Shown: in pieces, positions 47,101 to 58,700 of the stretch
How positions within the stretch are numbered: position 1 is the stretch's first letter
Layout of the letters: every line of letters begins with the position of its first letter
Origin: Alitta virens
Lineage: Eukaryota > Annelida > Polychaeta > Phyllodocida > Nereididae
Direction of reading: 5' to 3'
Assembly (NCBI GenBank): GCA_932294295.1
Contig: OW028579.1
Span: 29,089,250-29,153,249 of the forward strand
DNA length: 64,000 nucleotides
Position numbers and translations under genes: made by a program
The notes under the pieces: model-generated
The model's database searches: none
Told to the model about the DNA's origin: nothing
The model's input: the letters and a program-made list of their open reading frames with translations, nothing else

Positions 47101-49653
47101 TTGATTTATTCTACTTTTGCTTTGTAAGGTGTGAAAGACGTCAGGTAATAATTGATAAATACTTAACAGAGGGAATAGAATATCTTTATTGAATGCACAT
47201 TAAAGTGCCCAGCCCACAAGGGACTTGCAAGTCATAAGATAACAAAAACAGAAACAGCACACAGGTTGAATAAGTAACATTTGACATTGTAATAATGTTG
47301 TATTAATGTGATAGGATTTAATTGTAGCTTGGATGGATGCCATCCTGTAATATTAATGATATTTTATAAAGACATTATTGACTGTAGTGGATGGTCACTG
47401 ATTGGTTAGCTGTGCTATTGATTGTTATGAACCATTCAAAAGTCGGACAGCTATCATATTTAATTGCGTGTAATGCCATCTCAAGCGTAGTGTAACAGGT
47501 ACAAATTCAATTTTAATGTTTTATTTCACATATAATACCACTTCCCAAAATTCTATAAAATGTTGATTTGAGGAAAACAATTTTGCATTCTACTAAAAAT
47601 TAATATATATATAGTTTTATTTGACAAACTGGATATCAGGAATTGATACATGTGTCATTAATATTACAAAACAAACATGCAAAACATACATTACAAAACC
47701 AAGTCTAGTGTCTACTGTCTACATACGCAATGGACATGCATGATTATAGTGTGTGTGATAATCTGTTGAAGTTTATAATTATTGGTTTTAATTTCAGAAT
47801 ACAAAGAGCATGGCGATTGCACAAAGAACGCAGGGATCAACTCATTCCACTTAATCTGCCAAACAATAAAAATCCTAGTGACTACATTGCCAAAACTGAA
47901 GACGAGAGCTCGCAAGAATCTCTGGTGAACAATAGAGCTGTTTGCACTATGTCAGGTAGGTTTTGTATACACATGATACATAACGGGGTGTGAATGTCAT
48001 TCGTGTAGTTGGTGCTCAGCACTAGTCCTCCTCTCTTTCAGTGGATGCGGAGATATCATCAGCATTCGTAATGACCACCTTTTATAATCATAGAACAGTA
48101 TGATACTTTATTGAAGTCTCGCCTCACCATTACATAACAAAAACCTGTATGATAAAACAAGTAAAATAACATTAAAATTCTGGGCCAGTATCATTATGAT
48201 ACATGTAATAACAGTTGTCTACAGTTATCATGAGGGATTGAGTGAACTTTTTGTATTTCCTTGGGTGGCCTCACGCCAGCAACGACCTTGTTGTCTTAGT
48301 CACTGAGGTCTCCCTGTAAAGTATTCATCATATTATATTTTATTTATGCATAAATTTCCTTCTTATGCATAATAATTTTGCTGAATGAACGAATATCTTT
48401 ATTATAGTCACATGGATACATAAATTGAAACATTAACTAAAACAAAACATTTTGCTAAATAAAAGAATAGATTAGGATCAAGCATCCACCTTCACTTTAG
48501 TTCTTGTAACTATGGCGACCACTTGTTGGTATGTAGCAAGTCACTAGTGACATCTTGTGAAAGTAACATTTACATTTGTATTAAATGAATCAGATCCTCT
48601 GTATTGGTATGTCGATAAATATTACTTTAAGTGGCGTATTTAATATTATTAATGAATCATCCATATTCCAAGTAATCTTGTAAAGATTTTCAGTGATTCT
48701 TCTTTCTTTTCCAAACAGGATTCACAAGCCCAGTAGAAGAATTTTTACGTTTCAAGGCTTTGGGAGCGAGAAAGTTTAATCCTATGGAAACCTCCACCCT
48801 TTCAACATTTTCCGATTATTCCGAAATGGCAGAACCTCTGAAGGAACATTTAGCAAACGTGCAGATCATTCAAACAGAAGAACCAGAAATTAATAATACC
48901 ATTTATAACAGTCCTTTTACAATCGGACAGAAGATTAGTCGAAGTCCGGAGGAGACTGATGAACAGTATTGTAAGAGATTGAAAAAGATCAATTATCTTA
49001 GTCTTGCCCAAGAATTTGCTGAATTGAAGAAGATAGATGCGGATGCGCTGCCGTTTAATCTACACAAAGAGGACCAGGATGACTCGAGCCCAATGAGTGA
49101 AGCGAGTCTGAGTTCAGAAACAGAATCAGACCGATGTCTAACAGGGTCAGGAGCAACGACCCCAGTTGACACCACAGACGGGATAATAAACGAAGCCAAC
49201 TTAATCGAAAACCACATCAGCAAATTGACGAGTGATCTACAGGCCCTTAGCACCACTGATGCAACAGTGGTGGCCCCTACAGCAAAGAATGAAAATCGCA
49301 CGGAAGTCGAAAACATCATGAACCACAACAAACAGATAGACACCAAACCAGTAAACGTTAAAGACGCAAAGCCACCTGCGCCAGCCGTCAACGGATCTGC
49401 AACGTCTAAAGAATCTAGCGCTTCCAACAATCTGAAACCTACAAGAGCCTTGCAGGATGATGGCGATGCTGACACCAACAGCCAAACGGACGGAAAATCT
49501 CCAAAGAAGAAACTAAGCGTGACCAGCCCTGGTTCAGACAAACTGGAAGATTTTGATGTGTACAACATCGAGAGCACCCTTCCGCAGATGGACTGGGCGA
49601 TGCTGGAAGAACAGTTGCAGAAAGCGGCGGAGGAAGAAAAAAGGAAGAGAGAG
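37992..49653 (+). CDS. SCHIP1: IQCJ-SCHIP1-like protein, 5' eight exons (3' end outside window)
   Basis: Exons: 37992-38306, 39458-39496, 39561-39608, 42800-42913, 43259-43323, 46996-47076, 47798-47955 and 48719-49653. All borders are GT-AG and phases agree (0,0,0,0,2,2,1,0), giving 585 codons so far. An in-frame TGA at 37965 precedes the first ATG, fixing the start. The N-terminus is acidic. IQ motif 1 is IQTCYRGYKGR (149-159) and IQ motif 2 starts IQRAWRLHKERR (222-233), like the IQCJ motif. A charged, low-complexity region with INYLSLAQEFAELKKIDADA follows. The last exon ends with LPQMDWAMLEEQLQ (M564), matching the PPMDWEALE start of the SCHIP1 region. Family members bind schwannomin/NF2, and the mammalian readthrough form binds calmodulin and ankyrin-G at the axon initial segment (family knowledge). 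The C-terminal coiled-coil exons were not found and must lie downstream. Exons 2 and 3 are short and less certain. Confidence 0.83.
38400..39285 (+). mobile_element. LINE 3' relic in SCHIP1-like intron 1
   Basis: Broken + strand frames carry the C-terminal signature of LINE polyproteins: a W..KSF-type block near 38620-38660, STPKLRTYVSNK near 38780-38820, and a Cys-x2-Cys-like YCENNVVADESHFF near 38968-39010. Stops and frameshifts interrupt all of it. The 3' end is AT-rich with ataataaatcaaatcaaa at 39216. It is inactive. Confidence 0.7.
39750..39830 (-). repeat. SINE head fragment
   Basis: On the minus strand, tgggtggcctagtggttgaa resembles the A-box region of the SINE heads elsewhere in the window. 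The body is missing. Confidence 0.5.
40461..40640. repeat. 25-bp minisatellite with aacgttga core
   Basis: Seven units of the gttattttaacgttgaggtt-type (25-bp period, starting at 40461, 40486 and so on to 40611). The cg/ca alternation (aacgttg versus aacattg) looks like CpG decay in alternate copies. Confidence 0.9.
41124..41205. repeat. (TA)n tract
   Basis: About 50 bp of uninterrupted TA, then a shorter TA run after ctgatataagcac. Confidence 0.95.
42628..42690 (+). repeat. SINE family A fragment
   Basis: The phrase catgccttaccatctcatca and tatgtctgcttctg match the family-A 3' body. It lies just upstream of the exon with IQ motif 1. Confidence 0.5.
43492..43600. repeat. 27-bp tandem repeat, 4 copies
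   Basis: The unit tattgtgttcgttcttcttt plus attcctg is repeated nearly perfectly; the last copy lacks two bases. Confidence 0.9.
46619..46776. mobile_element. Diverged foldback element with a CRE octamer
   Basis: Arms of about 70 bp are imperfectly inverted: actacgaccatagca and gatgacgtcat on the left, atgacgtcc and tgctattggtgtcagtg on the right. The word order parallels the much more perfect hairpin at 57978-58159, so the two may be related. TGACGTCA is at 46665-46672. Confidence 0.5.
47077..48718 (+). other. SCHIP1-like introns 6 and 7
   Basis: Short AT-rich introns (47077-47797 and 47956-48718). Segments near 47165-47290, 48090-48200 and 48385-48470 contain aatatctttatt-type or actttattgaag words typical of reverse-oriented LINE or SINE tails, but they are too decayed to classify. 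Confidence 0.6.
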
Positions 49654-51129
49654 GTAGGATTTTTATTCTTGCAGTCTAGTTTAAGTTTGGGCCACCCCTG
49701 GTATCTTTAAAAATGTCTAACCAGAAAAAATCTCACAATAAGTAAGTATCTTATTATGCCTCACCATTTGTCACTAGCAGATGCCTCAGTAAAGAGTTCG
49801 GTCTGAAGTTTCTCTAATCCAATGTCGGAACATTGAATCTGGGGGTGGCCCATCATACTTCTAGGCTGTGATTTATTCAGAAGTCAACATTTGCTGGGGA
49901 TCATGGAAATTCAATTATTTGAAAGAATTCTTTGAATTGTTTTAATAACAATGTTTAGGAATGCATTTTCTTGACATTTTGCAACTGATTAATGCATTGT
50001 TCAGACAATGTAAAGAAATGATGCACTGATGTGCTAAACAATGATTAACAAAAAATTGCATTCAGTGTCCATGAAAAGCCACCTCCTGAATAAGCCCATC
50101 TTGTCAAATGATTTCAATATGTTATGTGTTAGAAACATTTTCTGGGTTACAAGCTGGTAGAAATTCCCCAGGATTTTGAAGAGAATAGGAAACTAAAGAG
50201 TTATATGATCCTTAATGAATGTTGACTGTTTCGAGCCTTCTTAACACTTGCCACTTTTTTGGCATTGTTATTATGGACATAATAAATAATATTTAAAGAT
50301 ATGCAATGATTCCCAACCCCAAACTACCCTGATGGTAGCCAAATTGATGCTTATTGCAATGTTGCATCTGCATTCCACTAGGTGGCTGTGATGACAAATG
50401 ATCTGCATTGCCACCTGGTGGAAGTTCAATTCACCTGCAATGGATTTGGAATGACCAGTCTCTCTTGATCAAAAAGTATAATTTTACAATTATTCTGCAA
50501 TAACCGTTAAAAGCTTCAGTAAAAAATTCGGGACATGTTTGGGGAATGCCTCAAATTTCAGTTATGACTTAATTTATTTTGTAATGAGAGATAAATTTAC
50601 AATTTATACCACATGCAGTAATACACCAGGAATATGATCATTAGACTAAAGAGCTTATGTTCCACGAGGAGACTTAATTATCGCGTGCTTTTTGGAAATT
50701 GCTGAGTACGCATCTACAGACAAGATGAAATTGGTGGTGAGGAAAGCAAAAAGATTGACAGACAAACTGTCTCGATTGGTTGGAGCAAATCGCTTTGGAA
50801 TAAAATTTCATTGGGACTGTAAATTGGAAAAAGTTGCAGGAACAGATGCATCTGACATGGTGACATATCTTTGGAACATATTGCATCACTTTAGAAGTTT
50901 GAAGACATCACTTTAGAAGTTTGCGGAGAATGATGCATTTAAAGGAAATTTGTTGAGAACATTGTTCATCTATTGACACAAATGGGAACATCACTTTAGG
51001 AAATTGATACACTGAAGTAATGAGGAATGCTTTTGGAATTTATTCATTGTTCTTCAGTATAATGTATGGAACATGGTGGTGCCATCATGGCCTGTATGAT
51101 TGAGGACATCACTTCCAAGCTTGACTACG

Positions 51130-51245
51130 AATTCATATTCATATATATCATATATATCATATATATCCTATATATCATATATATCCTATATATCATATAT
51201 ATCCTATATATCATGTATATCATGTATATCATATATATCAGACAG
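51130..51245. repeat. ATATATC tandem repeat
   Basis: About 110 bp of atatatcatatatatcctat-type repeat. It gives spurious isoleucine/tyrosine-rich frames. Confidence 0.95.
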
Positions 51246-52944
51246 AAAGTTTCCCTTCAGCCCAGTAAAAATTGTCATGAATTTGGAATCAAACTGAATT
51301 TCAAAGCTGCATTGATTGGTAAATAGAAAAATGAGAAAAGAGTTCCAAACCAATATTATAACTGTAATGGATGCCCTGGATGGTGTGTCGTCCAACATGG
51401 AGTTTTGTGGGATGAGCCCAGGATGGCTTCCTTCCCAAAAATAAAAGCCCCGCATCAAGCAGACAAGTGTATTCATGACATCCTGTGAACTGAGCTCAAG
51501 TCCAAGAACTTGAGGTCTTTCAGAGCTATTTTGGTAAGATCTTCATATTTCAGAAACCCACCTCGAGGCATTCGAGTAAATAAAGTATCCTCCACAAAAG
51601 AGGGTGCCACCGTACAATGTATGCCTCAATGTAACAAAGGCCACCAACATACATACAATATACACTGCAGCTGTCCAACATATTTAGCAGCTGTCCAATA
51701 TCATGAATATACGCTGCTGTACAACATATGCCCATGCTGGATGACAATATATATATATGTAAAGTTTTATTTTGAGTCATATTCAATCATACAAATTGTG
51801 GAACTTCTGCATGACTATTGACAAATATAAAATCAAATTCAAATGTTCATTTGTTTTAGAATTAAAATGTCTTGGACTGCTTTGCCGATGGATGTTGGTG
51901 ATATTGGTAATCCATTGTGTTGTCAAGATAGGTCGTTATCTGAAAACAATCAAGCAATACAGGTGTAGTGGCAATTTACTTGATGCAGTCACTGTCACAT
52001 GTGAGCAGCCACTGATTGGCTGATAGCAGCTGACTGGAAAATATAAGATGATTGAGATTCGATGCAGTAACCAAGGTAACGTTGATACATGGAGTGTTAC
52101 CTAAATGTGTAACCTTTCAATCGCTTCTTAGAAGAGTGGCTCTCAATTACTTTTCGACATTTGAAGTGTAATAAAAGAAAATCTACTAGATCAGACTTGC
52201 AGTTCTGTACTGATGCATTGCAGGATATATAAAGGAAGAGCTGCAGCTGGACCCTTAGAAGTATATTATTCTTTTATCGCAACACTCCTTCGAACAACAT
52301 AAAACATAAAAAGTTTGATGCTGACGCTATCCGACTTTCGGAATCCCGGTGTCTGGTATACGCTTTGAGCATCTAGCTCTGTGTCTCGTCTCGTTATTCT
52401 TAATCATCAATATGGGGAAGCCAGGGAAAGGCCCCGGGCTATTTGAACTCTGAGCTTTAGTGGCTGACTGGCTCTGGGTGTACGAGATAGTGGTATGCGT
52501 ACGTGTGAGTTTATGCATGAAAGTCTGATACAGAGCGTAAAGGCTTTCGATGAAATGTGGTTTGTGAGTATATTATGTGCCGCGGATGCATATAAGTATG
52601 CACTTCATAGCGTACGTTGTTCCGATGCAATGCATTTTGAGAGTCTGCAGACAATGATGAAGATTTTATGTCATCCTTGCCCGTACATGGCAATTTGTCA
52701 ATGCATACATCGGCTATAGAGCGAAATGGGATTCATCGATTCAGACTCGGACTAGGATTGGGTCTATTTCAGGCAATGCTTACCATGTAAAATACAATGT
52801 TGCAAAAGCAGCTCTGCAAAGGGTTTTTATGTCTTATAATGAAGATTTTGATTAAAATATATGAAAATTAAGGTCTTTTGTTGTTCACAACAATGACGTA
52901 CACAAAATGCTGAATCTCAGTATAGGCCTACCTATTCAAGCATG

Positions 52945-53235
52945 AGGCTTTCTCCACTCCCTGGAGAGTATACAGTCTGCAGCACAGAATTAGCTGCCGG
53001 GGGCTAAGCAGTCTTCAATTGCCATCTCGGTCCATTACCAGCTCCTCGTCTGCCATGGTCGGGGGCTCGGGGCTTAAACCCCGACTCAGGCTGATTGCTA
53101 CAATGGACCTACCAGTAGACATGCTCATGAGCCTTTCTCAACTCCCCCGGGAACATGAAGCCTATTCATGCTATTAACTCTCTACAATTGCCATCACTGT
53201 TCATAGACAACTCTCAAGTTTCATCCGGGTTTAGT
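52945..53235 (-). repeat. SINE family B copies
   Basis: Two partial copies in series share ctttctc(c/a)actcc and attgccatc(t/a)c with each other, and tttctcaactcccc with the 2412-2652 copy. The cggggcttaaaccccgact stretch is B-box-like but palindromic. Confidence 0.5.
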
Positions 53236-54405
53236 GGAGTGAAGAGGATCTGCTCAGTTCCTCCATGCCATGGTTGGGGCTCTAACCCACATCCATCGTA
53301 CAATTCAGCCTTCGCAACTTTAAAACAGTGGATAGATAGCAATCTTACTAAGGTACTTAGAACTGTTGAATGAACTCTGCAAGCTGCATTTGTCTGATAG
53401 TATCTGATCTTTGTGTACGTTTTTGCTGGCACTCTAGACGAATGTTAACTCCCTCCCACAACCGGACGGCCAGCATGTGTGGAGCAATGACCTATGGTAC
53501 GACCTCTGGGTGATTGACCACTGACTGATAGGTCCTGAGGACCTTGTGATGTCCCGCGGCACCGTCTAGGTGTTAGGGCCATGCTCCGCCATTAATCAAG
53601 CGACCCCTTGCGGAAAAGCTCATGGGCCGAAGACCTATCTTTGACTTATCCTCCGGAGTGTTTGCTCTTTGCTAATAATTGAAGGTTGTGACCCCTTGAG
53701 TCATTCCCTATCTGTTCGCGACTTCGTTTACTTTCTTTCGGGCTGAGAGAATAAAGAAAAGGAGATGAATACCAAGACTTCATTTGGCTTCTTATCCTAC
53801 CCTTCACACCTTCCAGCAATGTGGGATATAAATTTTATCACCATTGATGTTTCCGAGATATCTACGCTTTCCAGAAGTCGACTATAATCTTGATAATATG
53901 AAGCCATTTTACAACATATCTACTTTTTTTGGTTCTATGGTTGATTTCATATCAGATCATCTGTGCCCCCTGCAGTTCCTGATAAGGGGCACAGATGAAA
54001 AGTATTTTCTGAAATATTATATCTGTGAGATATTACTTATTTTATGCTAAGTGAAGCTTTTTCATATTTGCAAATGGTATATTTCAGGAGCTTTTAACAA
54101 AATGAAAGTCGAAGCGGATAATAAAAAGTTCCTTGTGTTAGTTGTCGAGCAATATTTCATGATATTTCGTGTCATCAGTAAAGATTTCTTTGAAGATATA
54201 TCAAACATACAATACTGTTGATGGGGTATATGAAAATAGTTTTGTGAATATTCTTTTTTCAATTGATGAGTTGTGTTGCAAAGAAATTACTTCCATCAAA
54301 GACATTACATAAAGTTGGAAGCAGCATTATGCTATGTTGTCAAACTAGTGACATTTTAGAATGGGTAGTGCCTATGTTATTAGGATGATTTGCTGATTCC
54401 AGTAA

Positions 54406-54822
54406 TTGAGCAATTCACTGCTGATGCTCTGTCTATTGGGAACACAAACTTTGAAGCATCATGTAATTGGTGCTGTCCAATCACTAGCTATTGTGGCTGC
54501 AATTTGTATCACAGTGCTTGTATGGTGTGCGCTGCATTCCACATCATTCTGTGTGGAACCTTCGGCATCCAATTTGGTCGAAATTACGATCCCTTCTTTC
54601 GGTTAATCTCCAGCAACACCGTTTGGATGCGAGTGTGTCCCTGCCCTGGTTAGACTCGATGCGGAACGTATCTCGCTGCAATTTCCTTGGAAAATCCCTT
54701 GTAAATTTGAGATCAGTGAAGTCGAAAGGGTTCATCAGGAATGGCACAAGACGCCGCGAGAACCCATTGAGAATGACAAACACTGGTTCCATACTTGGCA
54801 AACACTGGTCGCCTCAAACTGA
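54406..54822 (+). pseudogene. Orphan membrane-protein-like frame with one internal stop
   Basis: One reading frame runs about 138 codons, interrupted by a single TAA at 54604-54606. Before the stop it has a hydrophobic stretch (SLAIVAAICITVLVWCAL), and after it a protein-like segment with FPWKIPCKFEISEVE, HKTPREP and KHWFHTWQTLV, ending at TGA. No ATG and no convincing acceptor lie at its 5' end. The composition looks coding, but I do not recognise the family. It could be a decayed retrocopy, a captured exon or a lineage-specific gene. Overlapping frames on both strands are shadows. Confidence 0.35.
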
Positions 54823-55137
54823 CTCTAGGAAGTCCTGAGTGTGAGCTGGGCATTGTAATTGGAAGGAGCGAAAGGCTCAGTAGAGTTTTATAGAAGATAA
54901 AAAGGGGAATCACTAGATGGAAGAAGTAGATTAGACTGTTGAAATGTGGAAGGGAGAGAGGCTAAGCAGTTGAGATTAGGAAAGCCTTTCTACCTCCCTC
55001 AGATTGAGAAAAAAAGGAGTGAAGGTAAAAATAGAGTTGAAGAGTGGCTGAGGGAGTACAGTAAGTGTTAAACCTTCGGGCTTATTGGCATTGCCAACAG
55101 CTTTACTGCGGTGAATTCAGTTCTACAGTCTCCATCA

Positions 55138-55640
55138 ATTTAGTGGCCTAGTGGTTAAGGTTCTTGCATTTACATCTGATGGTCCTGCATTTGACTTAGT
55201 GTCAGTAATATCCTACTTTTTTCTGTCAGTTTGTTAGGCTAGTTGTTGGCTGTACATTCTTTTGAATTTTAGGTCCTGGGTTTGATTCCTGGTTGGTGCA
55301 GACAGTATATGCAAAATATTCTTCTTAGCATTTACAAATTGTGCATTGTACTTCCAGTCGGTGCTTACTCCTGAGTGAAGTGGAATTTCTCTGTGAGACT
55401 ATGGTTTATGACATGTGTATCCCGGTCTTGGCATTCCATGGGCTATGTTTCAGCTGGATGTCAATTGTATAAGACGTAATTTTGGTGGTGCCTTGTACTC
55501 GTGTCTGTGTTGGGGCAAGTAAATGTTTTGGTGTGGACTCCAAGCCTTAACATCTCTTCAATACATCTGCCTCTGGCAGCTAGTCATATGAACTGACGTA
55601 AGCTTCAGACCCAGTAGCATTGAGACAATGGAATACATCA
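55138..55640 (+). repeat. SINE family A, stacked heads plus full body
   Basis: Head one (agtggcctagtggttaagg), then a second B-box-like segment (cctgggtttgattcctgg), then the body with ggtggtgccttgtact, ggtgtggactccaagcctta, atctgcctctggcagctagt and gcttcagacccagtagcatt. This copy has the best-preserved 3' end in the window. Confidence 0.7.
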
Positions 55641-55995
55641 CAGCTGAGTTTTGGTTTGTTCTGTGCAATCCTCTCACCACAATATCTGCTTACGGTATTG
55701 ATGAGATAATCTTCAATAAAGGCCAAATATAGCTATGTCATTAATCCACTTGACGTTAGTTAACAATAACACCAGGACACCCTCTGGCCTTCCATTGAAA
55801 CATTTGACTTCTTGCAATAGCTAAAGACATCTGAAGAGGGAATCACCGCTCGGTGACTACTTCTTGTCTGATGGGATCACTTCGCAGTGAGACAAGTGGG
55901 ACTCAGATAGGATTAAATTTGCATAGGACGAAGGATGGGACCTCCAAGATGGGAGTCACTGACCAAATGGTTGTTCTGGACCATCTGGACCTATT

Positions 55996-56090
55996 CTGAT
56001 CTGATTTCGTCCCTTTTTGGTCTGATTCCGTCCCTTTTTGGTCTGATTTTGTCCCTTTATGGTCTGATTTTGTCCCTTTTTTGTCTGATC
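55996..56090. repeat. 21-bp tandem repeat, 4 copies
   Basis: The unit tgatttcgtccctttttggt plus c, with c/t and t/a substitutions between copies. Confidence 0.9.
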
Positions 56091-56654
56091 GCTAACGGCG
56101 GATGTGACTGAAGTGGCTCTGCGACAAGGGGATGTCCTGAGTTATTCGATATCTAATAGTCCTTTACAGAAGAAATAACATTAAGCAACATATGGTAGAA
56201 GCTTTGATGTGGCCTTTTCCTTTGCTGTCAAGGGAGGTTCTTGTTTTGTTTTTTTCCTTTTGTGTTTATGGTTTCGGATTTAGACGTGATGTCAGACAGA
56301 CGTCAGAAAGGTCCCAAAGTCACTTCAGTTGCAATCACTTCTTTGATTTCTTTAAATCTCTACATTAAGTGTGGTCCTGGCATAGTAGTATCACATCAGC
56401 TACAGCTCAATGCATACCTTCAGATGTTAGACTGTATGGTTTTAGTGTATTGCAATCCTGGCACAGCTCAAATTTAATGAAATAAAATGCATGATATACA
56501 CAGATTAGTAGTGGTCACGATTGTGTTAAGGTTGAAAAATCTTTATTTAGTGATCAGACTGATTACTTGGCATACAGGAAATTAAATATCTGACTCAGGT
56601 CCTATTTAGTTTCTCATGTCAATAATTTCCTGCTAGGAAGTTCATAGTGAAGGT

Positions 56655-57000
56655 AATGACGAGTCTCCAGGCAGGGAATTAAATTGGCTGGAACCTGCCT
56701 AAGCGTAAATGCGATAGGCAGGTCGGTGCTGTCCATCTCCCATGGCTGATTGGCCAAGCACCGAATTTTCTGATTGGCTGTGCTATTTTTAGACTGGGAA
56801 ACACGTTCCAGTCCACGCATTTTCAATGTTGAAGGCAGAGATGTGCACGCACACTACCGGGAGGAATCCCTCCCGGCTAATGGCAGCCCCTACCTGCGTA
56901 CTGCGTCAGCTAGTCGCAGCGGGCCAGCGAAGGAATTAAATCCACGACCTTCGAAGCAAATGCTAATGTGGTAATGCGTAACCGCTAGACCATGCGACAA
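56655..57000 (-). repeat. SINE family C, uninterrupted copy with tRNA-like head
   Basis: Read on the minus strand from 57000: tgtcgcatggtctagcggtt (A-box-like), then cgaaggtcgtggatttaatt (B-box region), followed by a body with cgctggcccgctgcgacta and tcccggtagtgtgcgtgc. It is the empty-site paralogue of the interrupted copy at 3808-5410. Confidence 0.7.
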
Positions 57001-57977
57001 ATATGTAAACGACCTTCCATATTCTTGTGTGGAGAATCAACAACAATTATTCTGCCATTGCCAATAAACTATTTGGGAAAATACGGTAAAGTCATTTCTA
57101 AAACTTCTCCGTGGACTTAGCCCCAATCTTACCTCCCTGTTCCTTCAAACTGAGAAACTAGTAAATCAGAGACTTTTAGCAATAAAAGAAGATATTAGAT
57201 TTTCTGCTAGATCTCCAAATCAAGGAGGATTATGGGAGTTCCCGTGGTGAAGAGTTCCCAATTCCCTGCCAAACTTGTAGGCGTTGCACTAATGCCCAAT
57301 TTCCTGCAGAACTTAGCATATTCATTTCAAAGGCAGGGAGTCTGACTTTAAAGTTCCCTCTTTTCCCCTTAAAAGTCACTTTTGTTTATTAAAAAGACTA
57401 AGAGAATGCAAATTGTGTGTTAAACTCAAATGAGTACTTCCTATTGATTGCAAAAGAGGAAGATCTGTCAAAGTACGCCAGCATTTAGGTCAGTAATATT
57501 TTTTGTGTAGTGGCTGAGCTAAGCTATTCGAAAAATAAAAGAATAATAGGAGAAGTTAAATATTGATCTAGAGTGTTAATTTCTACATTTCTTTTGCATA
57601 CTTTTTGCCTCTTATATACAAAAGTCTGGCTGTAACAAGGTTCAAAATGGTCCATGAACGGATTTTTAATTTACTGTAACGAATTATTTGAAAACTTTTG
57701 ATAGTTATTAATATTATCCCGTTTGTTTTGTTATAAGCGGGTCTTACTATATCACATTCTACAGTTTCCTTCATTTATAATCAAATTCATATTCAACTAA
57801 GATTATTTTAATACCATTCTGTTTACATTTTCCTTCATATGCATGTATTGAACTACATTCATATGTATTAACTTGCATTCATATATGCATATATAATAAA
57901 GCTAGGGTATACTTTATACCAACAATAGCCCCAGCCTATTCAACCACGCATAGACCCTGCCAAGCAAACACAGATCT

Positions 57978-58159
57978 AATGGCGTTCTGTCCTGTCGAGA
58001 GATGGAGCTACGACCACACAGGTCTCGTAATTGTTCAATGACGTCATCAACAAAAGGTCAATCAGTGCATTTCATGACGTTACAGTTGGATGACGTCATT
58101 AAACAATAGCAAGACCGGTGTGGTCGTAGCTCCATCTCTCGACAGGACAGAACGCCATT
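57978..58159. mobile_element. 182-bp hairpin element with 42-bp perfect arms and two CREs
   Basis: The outer 42 bases (beginning aatggcgttctgtcctgtcg) are a perfect inverted repeat. Pairing continues with a few mismatches for about 25-30 more, through the gatgacgtcat core on both sides. TGACGTCA occurs at 58039-58046 and 58091-58098. The loop is about 40 bp. No coding frame. The near-perfect arms suggest recent origin or homogenisation. Target duplication is not clear. Confidence 0.85.
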
Positions 58160-58594
58160 TACTTGTCAGAATATTGTGTAAGCGCAAACAAAGGTCACTG
58201 ACCGTTAGGAAATTGGGAATGAAGTTGTGTCGGCCATCTTGAACAGCCGAGACGCAATCTCAGGAAATATGATATTTCATTTATTCAAGTTTCTGTTTTT
58301 GAAATTGCTGAGAAAAATCTTGTTGAAATGTCATGGATAAAACATAATCACGAATAATGTAAAATGTACAATTTTGATCAAATTACCTTCAATAATTTCC
58401 AGGTGCGTTTACCTTATTGCACTTGAATACGACAAACCAGATACAGGCAGTTTATGTTTATATTTCTCAATGTAATTTAAGACATTACAATTTGGCGAAC
58501 AAGACGTTCCACAGATACTTTTGTATTTGCATAATTGTAGTCGTTATACAATGTATTCTCCAAAAACAGTTGAATCTTGCTTTCATTTCCTATG

Positions 58595-58700
58595 TTGGGG
58601 CAAGTAAAAGTCGCTGCTTTCATGGGGGTAACTTGTGGTTTCCAAGCCTCATCTCATCATTATGTCTGCCTCTGACGGCTGGTAATATATGTTTGCAATC
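58595..58700 (+). repeat. SINE family A body fragment
   Basis: Contains gttggggcaagtaaaagtcg and atctcatcattatgtctgcc from the family body; the head is absent. Confidence 0.6.

Noticed and set aside
48993..49577. 194-codon open frame on the minus strand
   Set aside because: It is antisense to the large SCHIP1-like exon, whose + frame has family motifs and matching splice sites. The serine/leucine-rich composition is what the complement of that exon would give.
51066..51326. Plus-strand frames rich in IYI/YIS repeats
   Set aside because: Translation of an ATATATC tandem repeat.
52495..52719. 74-codon + frame with several Cys and His
   Set aside because: No family pattern, no splice context, and an overlapping minus-strand frame of similar length; not enough to call a gene.
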